Below, in pieces: positions 54,142 through 63,468 of a stretch of DNA of 64,000 nt. Location of the stretch: assembly GCF_002008315.2 (NCBI RefSeq), contig NZ_MVDG02000001.1, positions 682,001 through 746,000 of the forward strand, given 5' to 3'. The stretch is from Arthrobacter sp. KBS0703. GTDB lineage: Bacteria; Actinomycetota; Actinomycetes; Actinomycetales; Micrococcaceae. A program made the position numbers and the translations under genes. A model generated the notes under the pieces. That model searched no databases and was not told where the DNA came from. It saw nothing but the letters and a program-made list of their open reading frames with translations. Each line of letters begins with the position of its first letter. Position 1 is the stretch's first letter.

Positions 54142-54153
54142 CCCGCGTCCCGG

Positions 54154-54220
54154 CCCGTTGAGCTATCAGTATTAGCTGCTCCGGGGCCGGAATGACCGCC
54201 CCAACTGATAGCGCAACGGG
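54154..54220. repeat. 17-bp inverted repeat between convergent genes
   Basis: CCCGTTGAGCTATCAGT (54154-54170) and ACTGATAGCGCAACGGG (54204-54220) match as an inverted repeat with one mismatch, and within the loop GGGGC (54183-54187) pairs with GCCCC (54198-54202). There is no T-run. It lies 12 bp from each flanking stop and may be a bidirectional terminator or one copy of a dispersed palindromic element. Confidence 0.75.
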
Positions 54221-54231
54221 GCGATGGCGGC

Positions 54232-55104
54232 TTAGTTGGGCGGGTACGAGGCGAACTCGGCGTGCGCGCCCAGGCGCTTGGCCATGACGTCGATGGCGGG
54301 CTGGTTCTGGTCCACGCAGACAAACCTGCGGCCCAGCTTGGCGGCGACCGCACCGAGCGTTCCGGACCCGGCAAAGAAATCCAGGCACCAGTCGCCCGGC
54401 CGGCTGGAGGCGGCAACCACGCGGCGCACGAGGCCCTCCGGTTTCTGCGTGGGATAGCCCGTTTTCTCCTTGCCCGTGGGGGAGACGATGGTGTGCCACC
54501 AGACGTCGGTGGGGAGTTTGCCCAGCTCACGCTTGGCGGGCGTCACGAGTCCCGGCGCCATGTACGGCTCCCGGTCCACTTCGGCGCTGTCAAAGTGGTA
54601 TTTCGCCGGATTCTTCACGTACACAAGGATGTTGTCGTGCTTGGTGGGCCAGCGGTACTTGGCACGCGCGCCGTAGTCGTAGGCCCAGATGATCTCGTTC
54701 AGGAAGCATTCCCGGCCGAAGATGGCGTCCAGCATGACTTTGGCGTAGTGCACCTCGCGGTAGTCCAGGTGCAGGTAGAGCGTGCCGTCGTCGGCCAGCA
54801 GGCGCCAGGCCTCAACCAGCCGGGGCTCCAGGAAGGACCAGTAGTCGCTAAAGGCGTCGTCGTAGCGGTGCAGGGCGCCCTTGATCGTGTCATAGGAGCG
54901 GCCCTTGAAGCCGACCCGGTCACCGTCGCCGCCGGCGTTGAGTACCATCCTGGTTTCCTGGCGCTGCTGGGCCCGGCCGGTGTTGAACGGCGGGTCCACG
55001 TAAATGAGAGTGAAGGCGCCGTCCGGCAGCGTGGGGAGGAACTCCGCGTTGTCCGCGTGTACCACCAGGTTGCTGCCGTCCGGCGCCCAGACAGTTTCAG
55101 TCAT
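54232..55104 (-). CDS. Solitary site-specific DNA methyltransferase, beta class
   Basis: SAM-dependent DNA amino-methyltransferase (290 aa). The catalytic motif IV DPPFNTG is at residues 37-43 and the SAM-binding FAGSG follows late at 244-248. This IV-before-I order defines the beta class, which includes CcrM-like N6-adenine and some N4-cytosine enzymes. Between them lies a target-recognition region (WAYDYGARAKYRWPTKHDNI). No restriction endonuclease or specificity subunit is adjacent. It follows the DEAD-box helicase gene by 8 bp on the same strand, so it is co-transcribed. The recognition sequence cannot be read from the protein. Confidence 0.9.
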   Translation of the reverse strand: MTETVWAPDGSNLVVHADNAEFLPTLPDGAFTLIYVDPPFNTGRAQQRQETRMVLNAGGDGDRVGFKGRSYDTIKGALHRYDDAFSDYWSFLEPRLVEAWRLLADDGTLYLHLDYREVHYAKVMLDAIFGRECFLNEIIWAYDYGARAKYRWPTKHDNILVYVKNPAKYHFDSAEVDREPYMAPGLVTPAKRELGKLPTDVWWHTIVSPTGKEKTGYPTQKPEGLVRRVVAASSRPGDWCLDFFAGSGTLGAVAAKLGRRFVCVDQNQPAIDVMAKRLGAHAEFASYPPN

Positions 55105-55112
55105 TGAGGCTT

Positions 55113-56828
55113 TTAGGCCTCGGTGCCGCTTGGCTGCGGGCCGGTCGCCGCCGGCTCGCTGCCGGCCACCACTTCACCGTTGCGGCGGCGGGTGCGCGTG
55201 CGGTTGCGGCGCGCGCGCGACGGCTGCTCGCCGTCGGCAGTTGCGGTTGCGGCGGGACCTGCTGCGGGGGCGGTTGCTGCGTCAGCGGCCGGCTCGGAGG
55301 AACGACGACGGCGGTCTCCCGAACGTCCGCCGGATTCGGCGCCGCTGCGGCGGGCACCTTCCCTGCTCCCGGTGCGGCCGGCGTCGCGTGCGCCGGAACG
55401 GCCGCTCTCACGTGCGCCGTCGCGGCTGCCGCTGCGGGCATTCTTCTTGCCGGTTTCGCCCAGGTCCTCCAGGACCTCGGCGTCGACGCCGGCCAGCGTG
55501 CGCTTGCTGCGCGGGAGCCGGCCCTTGGTGCCTTCCGGAATGTCCAGGTCCTCGAAGAGGTGTGCCGAGGAGGAGTACGTTTCGATGGGCTCGGGAACGC
55601 TCAGCCCCAGCGCCTTGTTGATGAGGCCCCAGCGCGGCATGTCGTCCCAGTCCACGAACGTGACGGCGGTGCCCTTGTTGCCGGCGCGGCCGGTGCGGCC
55701 GACGCGGTGCAGGTAGATCTTCTCGTCCTCGACGCACTGGTAGTTGATGACGTGCGTGACGTCGTCAACGTCGATGCCGCGGGCGGCGACGTCGGTGGCG
55801 ACCAGGACGTCCACCTTGTTGTTGCGGAAGGCGCGGAGGGCCTGCTCGCGGGCGCCCTGGCCGAGGTCGCCGTGGATGGCGGCGGCAGCGAACCCGCGGT
55901 CCACGAGTTCCTCGGCAACCTTGGCGGCGGTGCGCTTGGTCTTGGTGAAGATGATGGTGCGGCCGCGGCCGCGCGCCTGCAGGATGCGGGCCACAACCTC
56001 GGCCTTGTCCATGCTGTGCGCACGGTAGATGAGCTGGCGGATGTCGCGCTTGGTCAGGCCCTCGTCATCCGGATCCGCGGCGCGGATGTGGGTGGGCTGC
56101 GTCATGTACCGGCGGGCCATGGCGATGACCGGGCCGGGCATGGTGGCCGAGAACAGGAGCGTCTGGCGGACGGCCGGCGTGCCGGCGATCAGGGTCTCGA
56201 CGTCCGGGAGGAAGCCGAGGTCCAGCATTTCGTCAGCCTCGTCCAGGACCACGATCTTGACGTTCTTCAGCACCAGGTGCTTCTGCTTGTAGAGGTCAAT
56301 CAGGCGGCCGGGGGTGCCGACCACAACCTCGACGCCCTTCTGGAGCGCGTCGACCTGGGGTTCGTAGGCACGGCCGCCGTAAATGGTGGCGATCCGGGCA
56401 TTGCGCTTGCGGGAGGCGTTCTGGAGGTCGTTGGCAACCTGCACGGCGAGCTCACGCGTGGGAACGATCACCATCGCCTGCGGGGCACCCGGGGCGGGCA
56501 GCTTGTCGAAGCCGGCGTCGTCCGGGCCCACCACGCGCTGCAGCGCGGGAATGCCAAAGCCGAGGGTCTTGCCCGTGCCGGTCTTGGCCTGGCCGATGAT
56601 GTCGTGGCCGGAGAGCGCCACGGGCAGGGTCATCGCCTGGATGGGGAACGGGTGGGTGATGCCGGCATCGGCGAGGGACTCGACAATGTCTGCCCGCACG
56701 TTGTAGTCCGCAAAGGACTTTTCCGCTATTTCGTGGGGTTTTTCATCCGAGATGATGGTTTCTTCCGGCTCGATGGTCTCGGTTCCGGAGTCATCAGAGA
56801 GAAGCTGGTGGGTATGCAATTCACTCAC
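55113..56828 (-). CDS. DEAD-box ATP-dependent RNA helicase
   Basis: RNA helicase of 571 aa. Motif I AKTGTGKT is at residues 81-88, DEAD at 196-199, SAT at 227-229, and motif VI HRVGRTGR is present. The C-terminal 110 residues are Arg/Ser/Gly-rich (RDGARESGRSGARDAGR), an RNA-binding tail typical of RhlE/DeaD-like proteins. The GTG start has AAGGAA 8 nt upstream. The gene has a non-coding leader of about 230 nt with a strong hairpin, as in autoregulated cold-shock helicase genes. Confidence 0.92.
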   Translation of the reverse strand: MSELHTHQLLSDDSGTETIEPEETIISDEKPHEIAEKSFADYNVRADIVESLADAGITHPFPIQAMTLPVALSGHDIIGQAKTGTGKTLGFGIPALQRVVGPDDAGFDKLPAPGAPQAMVIVPTRELAVQVANDLQNASRKRNARIATIYGGRAYEPQVDALQKGVEVVVGTPGRLIDLYKQKHLVLKNVKIVVLDEADEMLDLGFLPDVETLIAGTPAVRQTLLFSATMPGPVIAMARRYMTQPTHIRAADPDDEGLTKRDIRQLIYRAHSMDKAEVVARILQARGRGRTIIFTKTKRTAAKVAEELVDRGFAAAAIHGDLGQGAREQALRAFRNNKVDVLVATDVAARGIDVDDVTHVINYQCVEDEKIYLHRVGRTGRAGNKGTAVTFVDWDDMPRWGLINKALGLSVPEPIETYSSSAHLFEDLDIPEGTKGRLPRSKRTLAGVDAEVLEDLGETGKKNARSGSRDGARESGRSGARDAGRTGSREGARRSGAESGGRSGDRRRRSSEPAADAATAPAAGPAATATADGEQPSRARRNRTRTRRRNGEVVAGSEPAATGPQPSGTEA

Positions 56829-57066
56829 AGGGGAGTTTCCTTATTCATTTGGGCATTGGCACCGCCTGCTCAACGGGGCCGGCCCGAGGGCCGTTCCGGA
56901 GCACGCTCAGGCGCGCAAGCAAATCCAGTGGAAGCCGATCGCGGGCTATCTAAATGCTGGCACTGGGGACCAGCGGGTGTGTCTCAAGATCGCGTAGGGG
57001 CGGGCTTGTTGAATTCAAAATCAAGGAAATCAACGACCGGGCATCCATTACTACCTCTTCAGTCTA
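56829..57066 (-). promoter_or_regulatory. Long structured 5' leader of the helicase gene
   Basis: On the minus strand, TAGACT (57061-57066) is the best -10 box, which gives a leader of about 225 nt. It contains a multi-part hairpin between 56865 and 56913: TGCTC (56868-56872) pairs with GAGCA (56900-56904), and AACGG (56873-56877) with CCGTT (56892-56896). No peptide of note is encoded. An autoregulatory or cold-responsive role is inferred by analogy with other helicase genes. Confidence 0.45.
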
Positions 57067-57127
57067 GCTGGCAAAACCGGATTCCCTGACGGGCGCGGCC
57101 GCGCACCGGCAGGAATCGGCGGCAGGA

Positions 57128-58645
57128 TCAGCCCACGAGCTCGAGGTGGATCTCGCGCGTGGCGATGTCCGATGAGATCAGGCGGACGCGCACCTTGGTG
57201 CCTGGCTCCATTTCGCCGGCGCATCTGGCCGTGACGGCCGGCTCCGCGATCTGGACGACGCCGGACGGGCCGGAGCCGTTGGACGCCTTGCCGTTGGATC
57301 CCCTGCCATTTGGGCCGTTCCCGTTGCCGTTCCCGTTGCCGTTTCCGTTTTTGGCGGGCTTCGAACCGGAGATCACCACGGCGTCGAATTCCTGCCCGAC
57401 GTGGTTGATCAGCAGGGCGGCTTCCACGGTGTCCAGGGCCAGCCGCTCCATCCTCGAAGCCAACTGGTCCGACGTAGCCATGATGTCCGGCAAAGTGGGC
57501 AGGGCCTCACGGGCCCAGGCCGGCACGGTCTTGTTGTTGCTCAATGCCTCGCAGATGACCAGGACGAAGCGGTCCACGAGCCGGCGCAGCGGAGCCGTGG
57601 TGTGGGCGTACGCCGTCCCGATGGCAGACTGGGTGGCCTCGTCCGGGACGGTTCCGTCAAAGTGGGTGTACCCGGCACCCCGGAAGAGCATGCCTGCCGA
57701 ATGCAGGATGGCCAGCTGGCGGTGGTCGGTGGGATCGAGCGTCCGGAGGTAATCCCCGTAGCTGGCTTTTCCGTCCCACGGCTTGCCCAGGGCAGCGGTC
57801 TGGCGCCTGAAGTGGCTGAGGGAGCGCTCGTCCGGTGCCGGCATGGTGCGTAGGATACCGACTTTGCCCTCAAGCATCAGGCCAGCCGCTGCCATCCCCG
57901 TCATGAGGGAAATCTGGGCGTTCCAGTCCTCCACCGGAAGCTGCGGCGCCGCCACGATCCGGTAGCCGCCGTCGGGAAGCTGCACGATTTCCTGCTCCGG
58001 CGTGTTCAGGCTTGCCCCGCCGCGGGCGCGTTCCAGCTCAACCCGCTTCAGCCCGACCTCGCGCAGGAGCACCAGCACCGGCGCGGCAGTTCCGGCGTCA
58101 AGTTCGGCCTGGACGTTCTTGTAGTTGAGCTTGGCCCGGCTGCGGACCATTGCCCGGCGCACCAGCACGGACGTCACTTCGGCGGCGGCATCGAGCTCGA
58201 ACTCCCACACGAACGCCGAACACAGCTGCCCGGCGAGCAGGCTGCCGGCATTCTCGCTGATGACCTCCGGGTGCAGTGGAATGCGGCCGTCGGGGGCGTA
58301 GAAGGTCTGTCCGCGGCGGCGGGTTTCGGCGTCGAGGGCGCCGCCCGGGGCCACGAAGGACGGCACGTCCGCGATGGCATAGAGAATCCGGTAACCAGCC
58401 CCGGACCGTTCGATGAAGAGCGCCTGGTCCAGGTCGGTGGACGACGGCGGATCTATCGTCAGGAATTCGACGGCGGTCAGATCAAGCTCCGGCAGCTCCC
58501 GTTCCGCCACGGCCGCTTCCGCTTCTTTGAGCACGTCCTCCGGGAATTCGCCGGGCAGTTCCAGCTCCGTTCGGAGCGCGCTCAGGGCGTCCGCAAGCGC
58601 GTTGGTCTGCTCATGGACGCTGGGGGACAGGCGATGATGTGACAC
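57128..58645 (-). CDS. RNB-domain exoribonuclease (RNase II/R family) with Asn-Gly repeat
   Basis: 3'-5' exoribonuclease of the RNB family (505 aa). The catalytic region contains TIDPPSSTDLDQAL (Asp65, Asp71, Asp73) and the later AHTTAPLRRLVDRFV. Cold-shock domains at the N-terminus are missing; the C-terminal OB-like part is interrupted by a run of Asn-Gly pairs at about residues 433-460. TAACCT (58653-58658, minus strand) ends 7 nt before the GTG start, so it is leaderless. Its promoter overlaps that of the divergent MiaE-like gene. Confidence 0.88.
   Translation of the reverse strand: MSHHRLSPSVHEQTNALADALSALRTELELPGEFPEDVLKEAEAAVAERELPELDLTAVEFLTIDPPSSTDLDQALFIERSGAGYRILYAIADVPSFVAPGGALDAETRRRGQTFYAPDGRIPLHPEVISENAGSLLAGQLCSAFVWEFELDAAAEVTSVLVRRAMVRSRAKLNYKNVQAELDAGTAAPVLVLLREVGLKRVELERARGGASLNTPEQEIVQLPDGGYRIVAAPQLPVEDWNAQISLMTGMAAAGLMLEGKVGILRTMPAPDERSLSHFRRQTAALGKPWDGKASYGDYLRTLDPTDHRQLAILHSAGMLFRGAGYTHFDGTVPDEATQSAIGTAYAHTTAPLRRLVDRFVLVICEALSNNKTVPAWAREALPTLPDIMATSDQLASRMERLALDTVEAALLINHVGQEFDAVVISGSKPAKNGNGNGNGNGNGPNGRGSNGKASNGSGPSGVVQIAEPAVTARCAGEMEPGTKVRVRLISSDIATREIHLELVG
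57255..57352 (-). repeat. Short tandem repeat encoding Asn-Gly pairs
   Basis: The plus strand carries repeated CCGTTG/CCGTTC/CCGTTT hexamers at 57319-57348, flanked by related degenerate units. On the coding strand they specify an Asn-Gly tract within the ribonuclease gene. A 6-bp unit preserves frame when copy number changes. Confidence 0.7.
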
Positions 58646-58686
58646 GAAAATCAGGTTAGCCCGAATTGCGCCGTTAGTCTTGGATT

Positions 58687-59373
58687 ATGGGCACATCCTC
58701 GGCTGACACCGCTCGGTACGACCGCTTCGTGGCAGATCTGTTCGGCGTCATGGCCTACGGCGAGCTTTCCGCGTTCGAACGGCTCTCCTCGGATGCCCGC
58801 TATTCGCCCACGCTCCACGACCGCGCCGTGCTCGGCAGGATCGCCGTCATAGAGTTCCGGCATTACGAGATCGTGAATGCGAAGCTCGCCGCCATGGGCG
58901 TGGACGTCGAGGATGCCATGCTCCCGTTCCAGGCCGCCGTTGATCACTTCCATGAACGGACCCGGCCGGCGGACTGGTACGAATCCCTGATGAAGGCTTA
59001 CGTGGTGGACACGGTCTCCGCCGATTTCTACCGCATGGTGGCCCGGTACGTGGATGCCGAAACCCGGGAGGTCATCGAGCAGATCCAGTCATCGGAGGAA
59101 GCCACGGACGTACTCCGGGAACGCCTGAAAGGGGCGCTCGCCGACGATCCCCGGCTCGCCTCGCGGCTGGCGCTGTGGGGCCGCCGGCTCCTGGGCGAGG
59201 CCGTCACCCAGGCCCAGCGCGTGGGCTACGAACACGCATTCCTGAGCGGGTTGCTCACCGAAGCGGAGGACGGTGCGAACGATGCCGCGGCGCGGGAGCT
59301 GATACGCAGCCTCACGGCGGAACTCGCGGACAACCACTCGCGGCGGATGGTGCAGCTTGGCCTGAGCGGATAG
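58687..59373 (+). CDS. Ferritin-like diiron protein, MiaE-related
   Basis: A helical 228-aa protein of the ferritin-like MiaE_2 type. Possible diiron ligands are the Glu in [12 protein letters not shown], the ExxH-type EFRHYE, and the later Asp/Glu/His in [12 protein letters not shown] and GYEHAF. MiaE hydroxylates a tRNA modification, but actinobacterial members of this subfamily are not proven to do so, so I do not assign that reaction. TAGTCT (58675-58680) ends 6 nt before the ATG: leaderless. A hairpin follows the stop. Confidence 0.78.
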   Translation: MGTSSADTARYDRFVADLFGVMAYGELSAFERLSSDARYSPTLHDRAVLGRIAVIEFRHYEIVNAKLAAMGVDVEDAMLPFQAAVDHFHERTRPADWYESLMKAYVVDTVSADFYRMVARYVDAETREVIEQIQSSEEATDVLRERLKGALADDPRLASRLALWGRRLLGEAVTQAQRVGYEHAFLSGLLTEAEDGANDAAARELIRSLTAELADNHSRRMVQLGLSG

Positions 59374-59398
59374 CGGCCCGCTCGGCCCGTAAAGGTTG

Positions 59399-59430
59399 CG
59401 GGTCGGCTGGGCGTACCCGGCTGCGACCCG
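59399..59430. terminator. Hairpin between the MiaE-like gene and thiE
   Basis: CGGGTCG (59399-59405) pairs with CGACCCG (59424-59430), and GCTGGG with CCCGGC inside (one G-T pair) around the loop CGTA. It lies between convergent genes and probably terminates both, though without a T-run. Confidence 0.6.
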
Positions 59431-59437
59431 ACCTCTG

Positions 59438-60142
59438 CTACGACGCAGCGGCCGACTGGTCGGCGGCATCCAGGGCGGACAGCAGCTCGGCAGCCGCGGC
59501 TGCCGGATCGGGCGCCTCGGTGATGGCGCGGACGACGACGATCCGGCTGGCGCCCGCCGCCACGACCTGCTCCACGTTGGTGAGATCGATCCCGCCGATG
59601 GCGAACCAGGGCAGGAGCAGGCCGCCGACTCTTTCCTCATCCGCCTTGCGGACGGCCTCGTCGGCGTACCGGACAAGGTCAAGGCCGACGGCGGCACGTC
59701 CGGGCTTGGTGGGGGTGGCCCACACGGGTCCCACACAGAAATAGTCCAGCCCGGTGCGGCCGTGGGTGGCGGCGATGGCGGCATCCACCTGGCCGGTGGT
59801 GTGCGTGGACAGCCCGATCACCGTGGCGGCGTGCAGGAGCTTGCGCGCCGAACGGAGCGGCAGGTCTTTTTGGCCGATGTGGAACACCGGTGCCCCGGAC
59901 AGTGATGCGATGTCCGCACGGTCGTTGACGGCCCAGAGCCGGCCGTGCCGGTGGGCTGCCTGGCGCAGGACGTCCAGAAGTTCGAGTTCCTCGGCGGCCT
60001 CAATGGTCTTGTCGCGCAGCTGGATGATGTCCACCCCGCCGGCGAATGCCGCATCAACGAAATCGGCGAAGTCGCCGCGCTCCTGGCGGGCATCGGTGCA
60101 GAGGTAGAGGCGGGCGGTGGTGTGGACGTCATGCGCGGTCAT
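59438..60142 (-). CDS. thiE: Thiamine phosphate synthase
   Basis: Couples the pyrimidine (HMP-PP) and thiazole phosphate halves into thiamine phosphate (234 aa, TIM barrel). Visible are the pyrophosphate-binding [31 protein letters not shown], the phosphate loop [10 protein letters not shown] and the late AIGGI. TAGGCT (60150-60155, minus strand) ends 7 nt before the ATG, implying a leaderless message with no room for a riboswitch. It is divergent from the riboswitch-controlled thiO operon. Confidence 0.93.
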   Translation of the reverse strand: MTAHDVHTTARLYLCTDARQERGDFADFVDAAFAGGVDIIQLRDKTIEAAEELELLDVLRQAAHRHGRLWAVNDRADIASLSGAPVFHIGQKDLPLRSARKLLHAATVIGLSTHTTGQVDAAIAATHGRTGLDYFCVGPVWATPTKPGRAAVGLDLVRYADEAVRKADEERVGGLLLPWFAIGGIDLTNVEQVVAAGASRIVVVRAITEAPDPAAAAAELLSALDAADQSAAAS

Positions 60143-60162
60143 GGCACCCAGCCTAGTTCCTC

Positions 60163-60168
60163 TAAACT
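60163..60168 (+). promoter_or_regulatory. -10 box of the thiOSG operon
   Basis: TAAACT lies directly upstream of the TPP riboswitch, so transcription would begin at about 60175, its first base. It is only 7 bp from the thiE -10 box on the other strand. Confidence 0.5.
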
Positions 60169-60174
60169 GGGCAG

Positions 60175-60276
60175 GTACCGCGGGAGCCCGCTGCAGCTGT
60201 CACAAACGGCGCAGGGCTGAGAGGGCGTGAGAGCCGACCGCTTGACCTGATCCGGTTAGTACCGGCGTAGGGAAGG
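60175..60276 (+). promoter_or_regulatory. TPP riboswitch (THI element)
   Basis: The conserved THI-box parts occur in order: GGGAGCCCG, CTGAGAGG (60217-60224), GCCGACC, GACCTGATC (60244-60252), CCGGTTAGTACCGG and GTAGGGAAGG. The last segment contains the ribosome site GGAAGG (60271-60276), 6 nt before the thiO ATG. TPP binding should therefore hide the ribosome site and stop translation; no separate terminator hairpin is seen. Confidence 0.95.
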
Positions 60277-60282
60277 ATTTCC

Positions 60283-61637
60283 ATGAACCCTGGATCCGGC
60301 GGGACCACCGCTGCCACAGCAACTCTGCATGCCGACGTCGCCGTCATCGGCGGCGGCGTGGTGGGCCACGGGATTGCCTGGGAGGCAAGGCGCTCGGGAC
60401 GCTCTGTGGTCCTCATCGATGAAGCGCCCGGAACGGGCGCCAGCTGGGCGGCCGCAGGGATGCTGGCACCGGTCAGCGAGCTGCATTACCAGGAAGAGGA
60501 ACTCCTGGAGCTGATGCTCGATTCCTCGGCCCGGTGGCCGGCCTTCGCTGCCGCGCTCGCAGACGGCGGGCGGGACACCGGTTACCTCCCGACGCCGACC
60601 CTCGCCGTCGGCGCGGACCCCGCCGACCGCCGCGCGCTGATGGACCTACGCGAAGTCCAGCGGGCCAGCGGGCTCGTCGTCGAACCACTGACCATCCGGG
60701 AGGCACGGTCCCGGGAGCCGCTGCTGAGTCCGGGCATCTCGTGCGCCCTGGACATCCCGGCCGACCACCAGGTGGATCCGCGGCGGCTCGTGGAGAGCCT
60801 CGCCGCTGCGCTCGCCGAGCACACGCCCGGTTCCGGGACCGCGGTGGCCGGTGCGTGGAAGGGATACGCGGTCAGGGAGCACGCCGCTGGCCTGCTGTGG
60901 GACAACGAGGGGGTCTGCGGAGTCCGGCTCACCGGCGGCGGGACTGTCCTGGCCGGCGAGACGGTAGTGGCCAACGGCCTGGCCGCGGGATCGCTGGACG
61001 CGCTGCCGGAGGGCCTCAGGCTTCCGCTGCGGCCCGTGTACGGGGACATTCTCCGGCTCAGGGTCCCGGAGCGACTCCGCCCGCTGCTGACCGCCACGGT
61101 CCGGGGCATGGTCCGGGGCGTGCCCGTGTATGTGGTTCCGCGCCGGGACGGCACCGTGGTGATAGGTGCCACCCAGCGGGAGGACGACCTGTCCGGACCC
61201 AGCGCGGGCGGGGTCTATCAGCTGCTCAGGGATGCGCAGTCCCTGGTGCCCGCAGTGGCGGAACTTGAGCTCCTTGAAACCACAGCCAGGGCGAGGCCGG
61301 GAACACCGGACAACGCGCCGTTGCTGGGCCGTGTCCCGGCAGGCCGTGCCCCGTCAGGCGCCGGAAGGTCGGTGGCCGGGCTCATCGTCGCCACCGGGTT
61401 CTTCCGCCACGGCGTGCTCCTGACCCCGGCGGCCGCGGCAATCTGCCGCGAGCTGATGGACGGCGTGGAGGACGGCCGCTGGGCTGCCTTCCGGCCTGGG
61501 AGGTTCTCCCCGGAGCTGTCCGCATCCGGCGCCGCCGCAGTGAGCGCCGGCAAGCCACACAGCGCCGGCAACCCATCTTCAGCCGGCGACCTGTATTCAT
61601 CCGGCACAGTCACATTTGACCAGGACAAGGAACCAGC

Positions 61638-61641
<4 letters not shown>
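60283..61641 (+). CDS. thiO: Glycine oxidase ThiO
   Basis: FAD-dependent oxidase (452 aa) that makes the glycine-derived dehydroglycine used for the thiazole ring. The dinucleotide-binding motif VIGGGVVGHGIAWEA lies at about residues 21-35 and the substrate-side ATGFFRHGVLLTP near the C-terminus. The last 45 residues are a Ser/Ala/Gly tail with SAG repeats and are not part of the fold. It overlaps thiS by 4 nt and is controlled by the TPP riboswitch. Confidence 0.93.
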
Positions 61642-62695
<1,054 letters not shown>

Positions 62696-62761
62696 GTCCG
62701 GACCGCCCACGGAGACCATGCGGCGCGGCACGCTCACTGGATCCTCGCTTAGGAGTCAGCC

Positions 62762-63455
62762 GTGGCCGCCAGAGACGACATCCTCACCCGCCCGCAGATC
62801 GACGCTGCGCTCGCCGGCCTGCCCGACTGGCGCTACCGGCTCGGCGGCCTGGTCACCGTCTACAAGACGCCGACGGCGGCTTCCGCGCTTGAGCTGATCG
62901 CCGCCGTCGGGCGCATTGCCGAGGACAGCAACCACCATCCCGACCTGGACTGGCGCTATAACCGCTTGTTCATCCGGTTCAGTTCCCACGACGCCGGCGG
63001 CGAGGTCACGCCGCGCGACGTCAACGCCGCGGCCGCGGTCTGCGACGCCGCAGCGGCTGCGGGAGCCCAGTCGGAGCCCGGCCTGTACCATCTAGATGTG
63101 TATAAGAGACAGGTACCGGACCGTGGAGATCGGGATCGACACCACGGACGCGGCGGAGATCTCCGAGGTCTGGCGAGTGGCCCTGGGCTACCGGAAGGGG
63201 CGGGACGGCGACCTGGCGGACCCCCACGGCCGCGGGCCGGGGCTATCGTTCCAGGAAACCGGCACTCCCAACGACAACCGCCTGCACGTGGACATCCACC
63301 GGTCCAAGGCCGAATCTGCGCCGGCCCTCGAGAAGACGGCGGCCACCGGCGCGTTAATGGACAGAGACCACGCACCCGGCCGGGTGGTGGTCACTGACGC
63401 CCAAGGGAACCGGCTATGCCTCTGCACTGAGGAAGGCACCGGGCCGGCAACCTAG
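62762..63455 (+). CDS. Pterin-4a-carbinolamine dehydratase fused to a VOC/glyoxalase-like domain, frame broken by an adapter remnant
   Basis: The first half (about residues 1-100) is a pterin dehydratase: LPDWRYRLGGLVTVYKTPTA and the active-site NHHPDLDWRYNRLFIRF. The second half begins YRTVEIGIDTTDAAEISEVW and is a VOC-fold domain ending in VVVTDAQGNRLCLCTEEG. As written, a 19-bp Tn5 mosaic end (63094-63112) breaks the frame. Deleting 19 bp rejoins the halves; so does deleting 28 bp from 63090 to 63117. The restored protein has about 221-224 residues. AGGAG lies 6 nt before the GTG start. The two-domain arrangement is known in actinobacteria. Confidence 0.82.
63094..63112 (-). other. Tn5/Nextera mosaic-end sequence with partial mate-pair junction, assembly artefact
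   Basis: AGATGTGTATAAGAGACAG, the reverse mosaic end, is preceded by ATCT, the last four bases of the opposite end in a Nextera mate-pair junction. GTACC occurs on both sides (63085-63089 and 63113-63117). Confidence 0.96.
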
Positions 63456-63468
63456 GAGCACCCGACTG

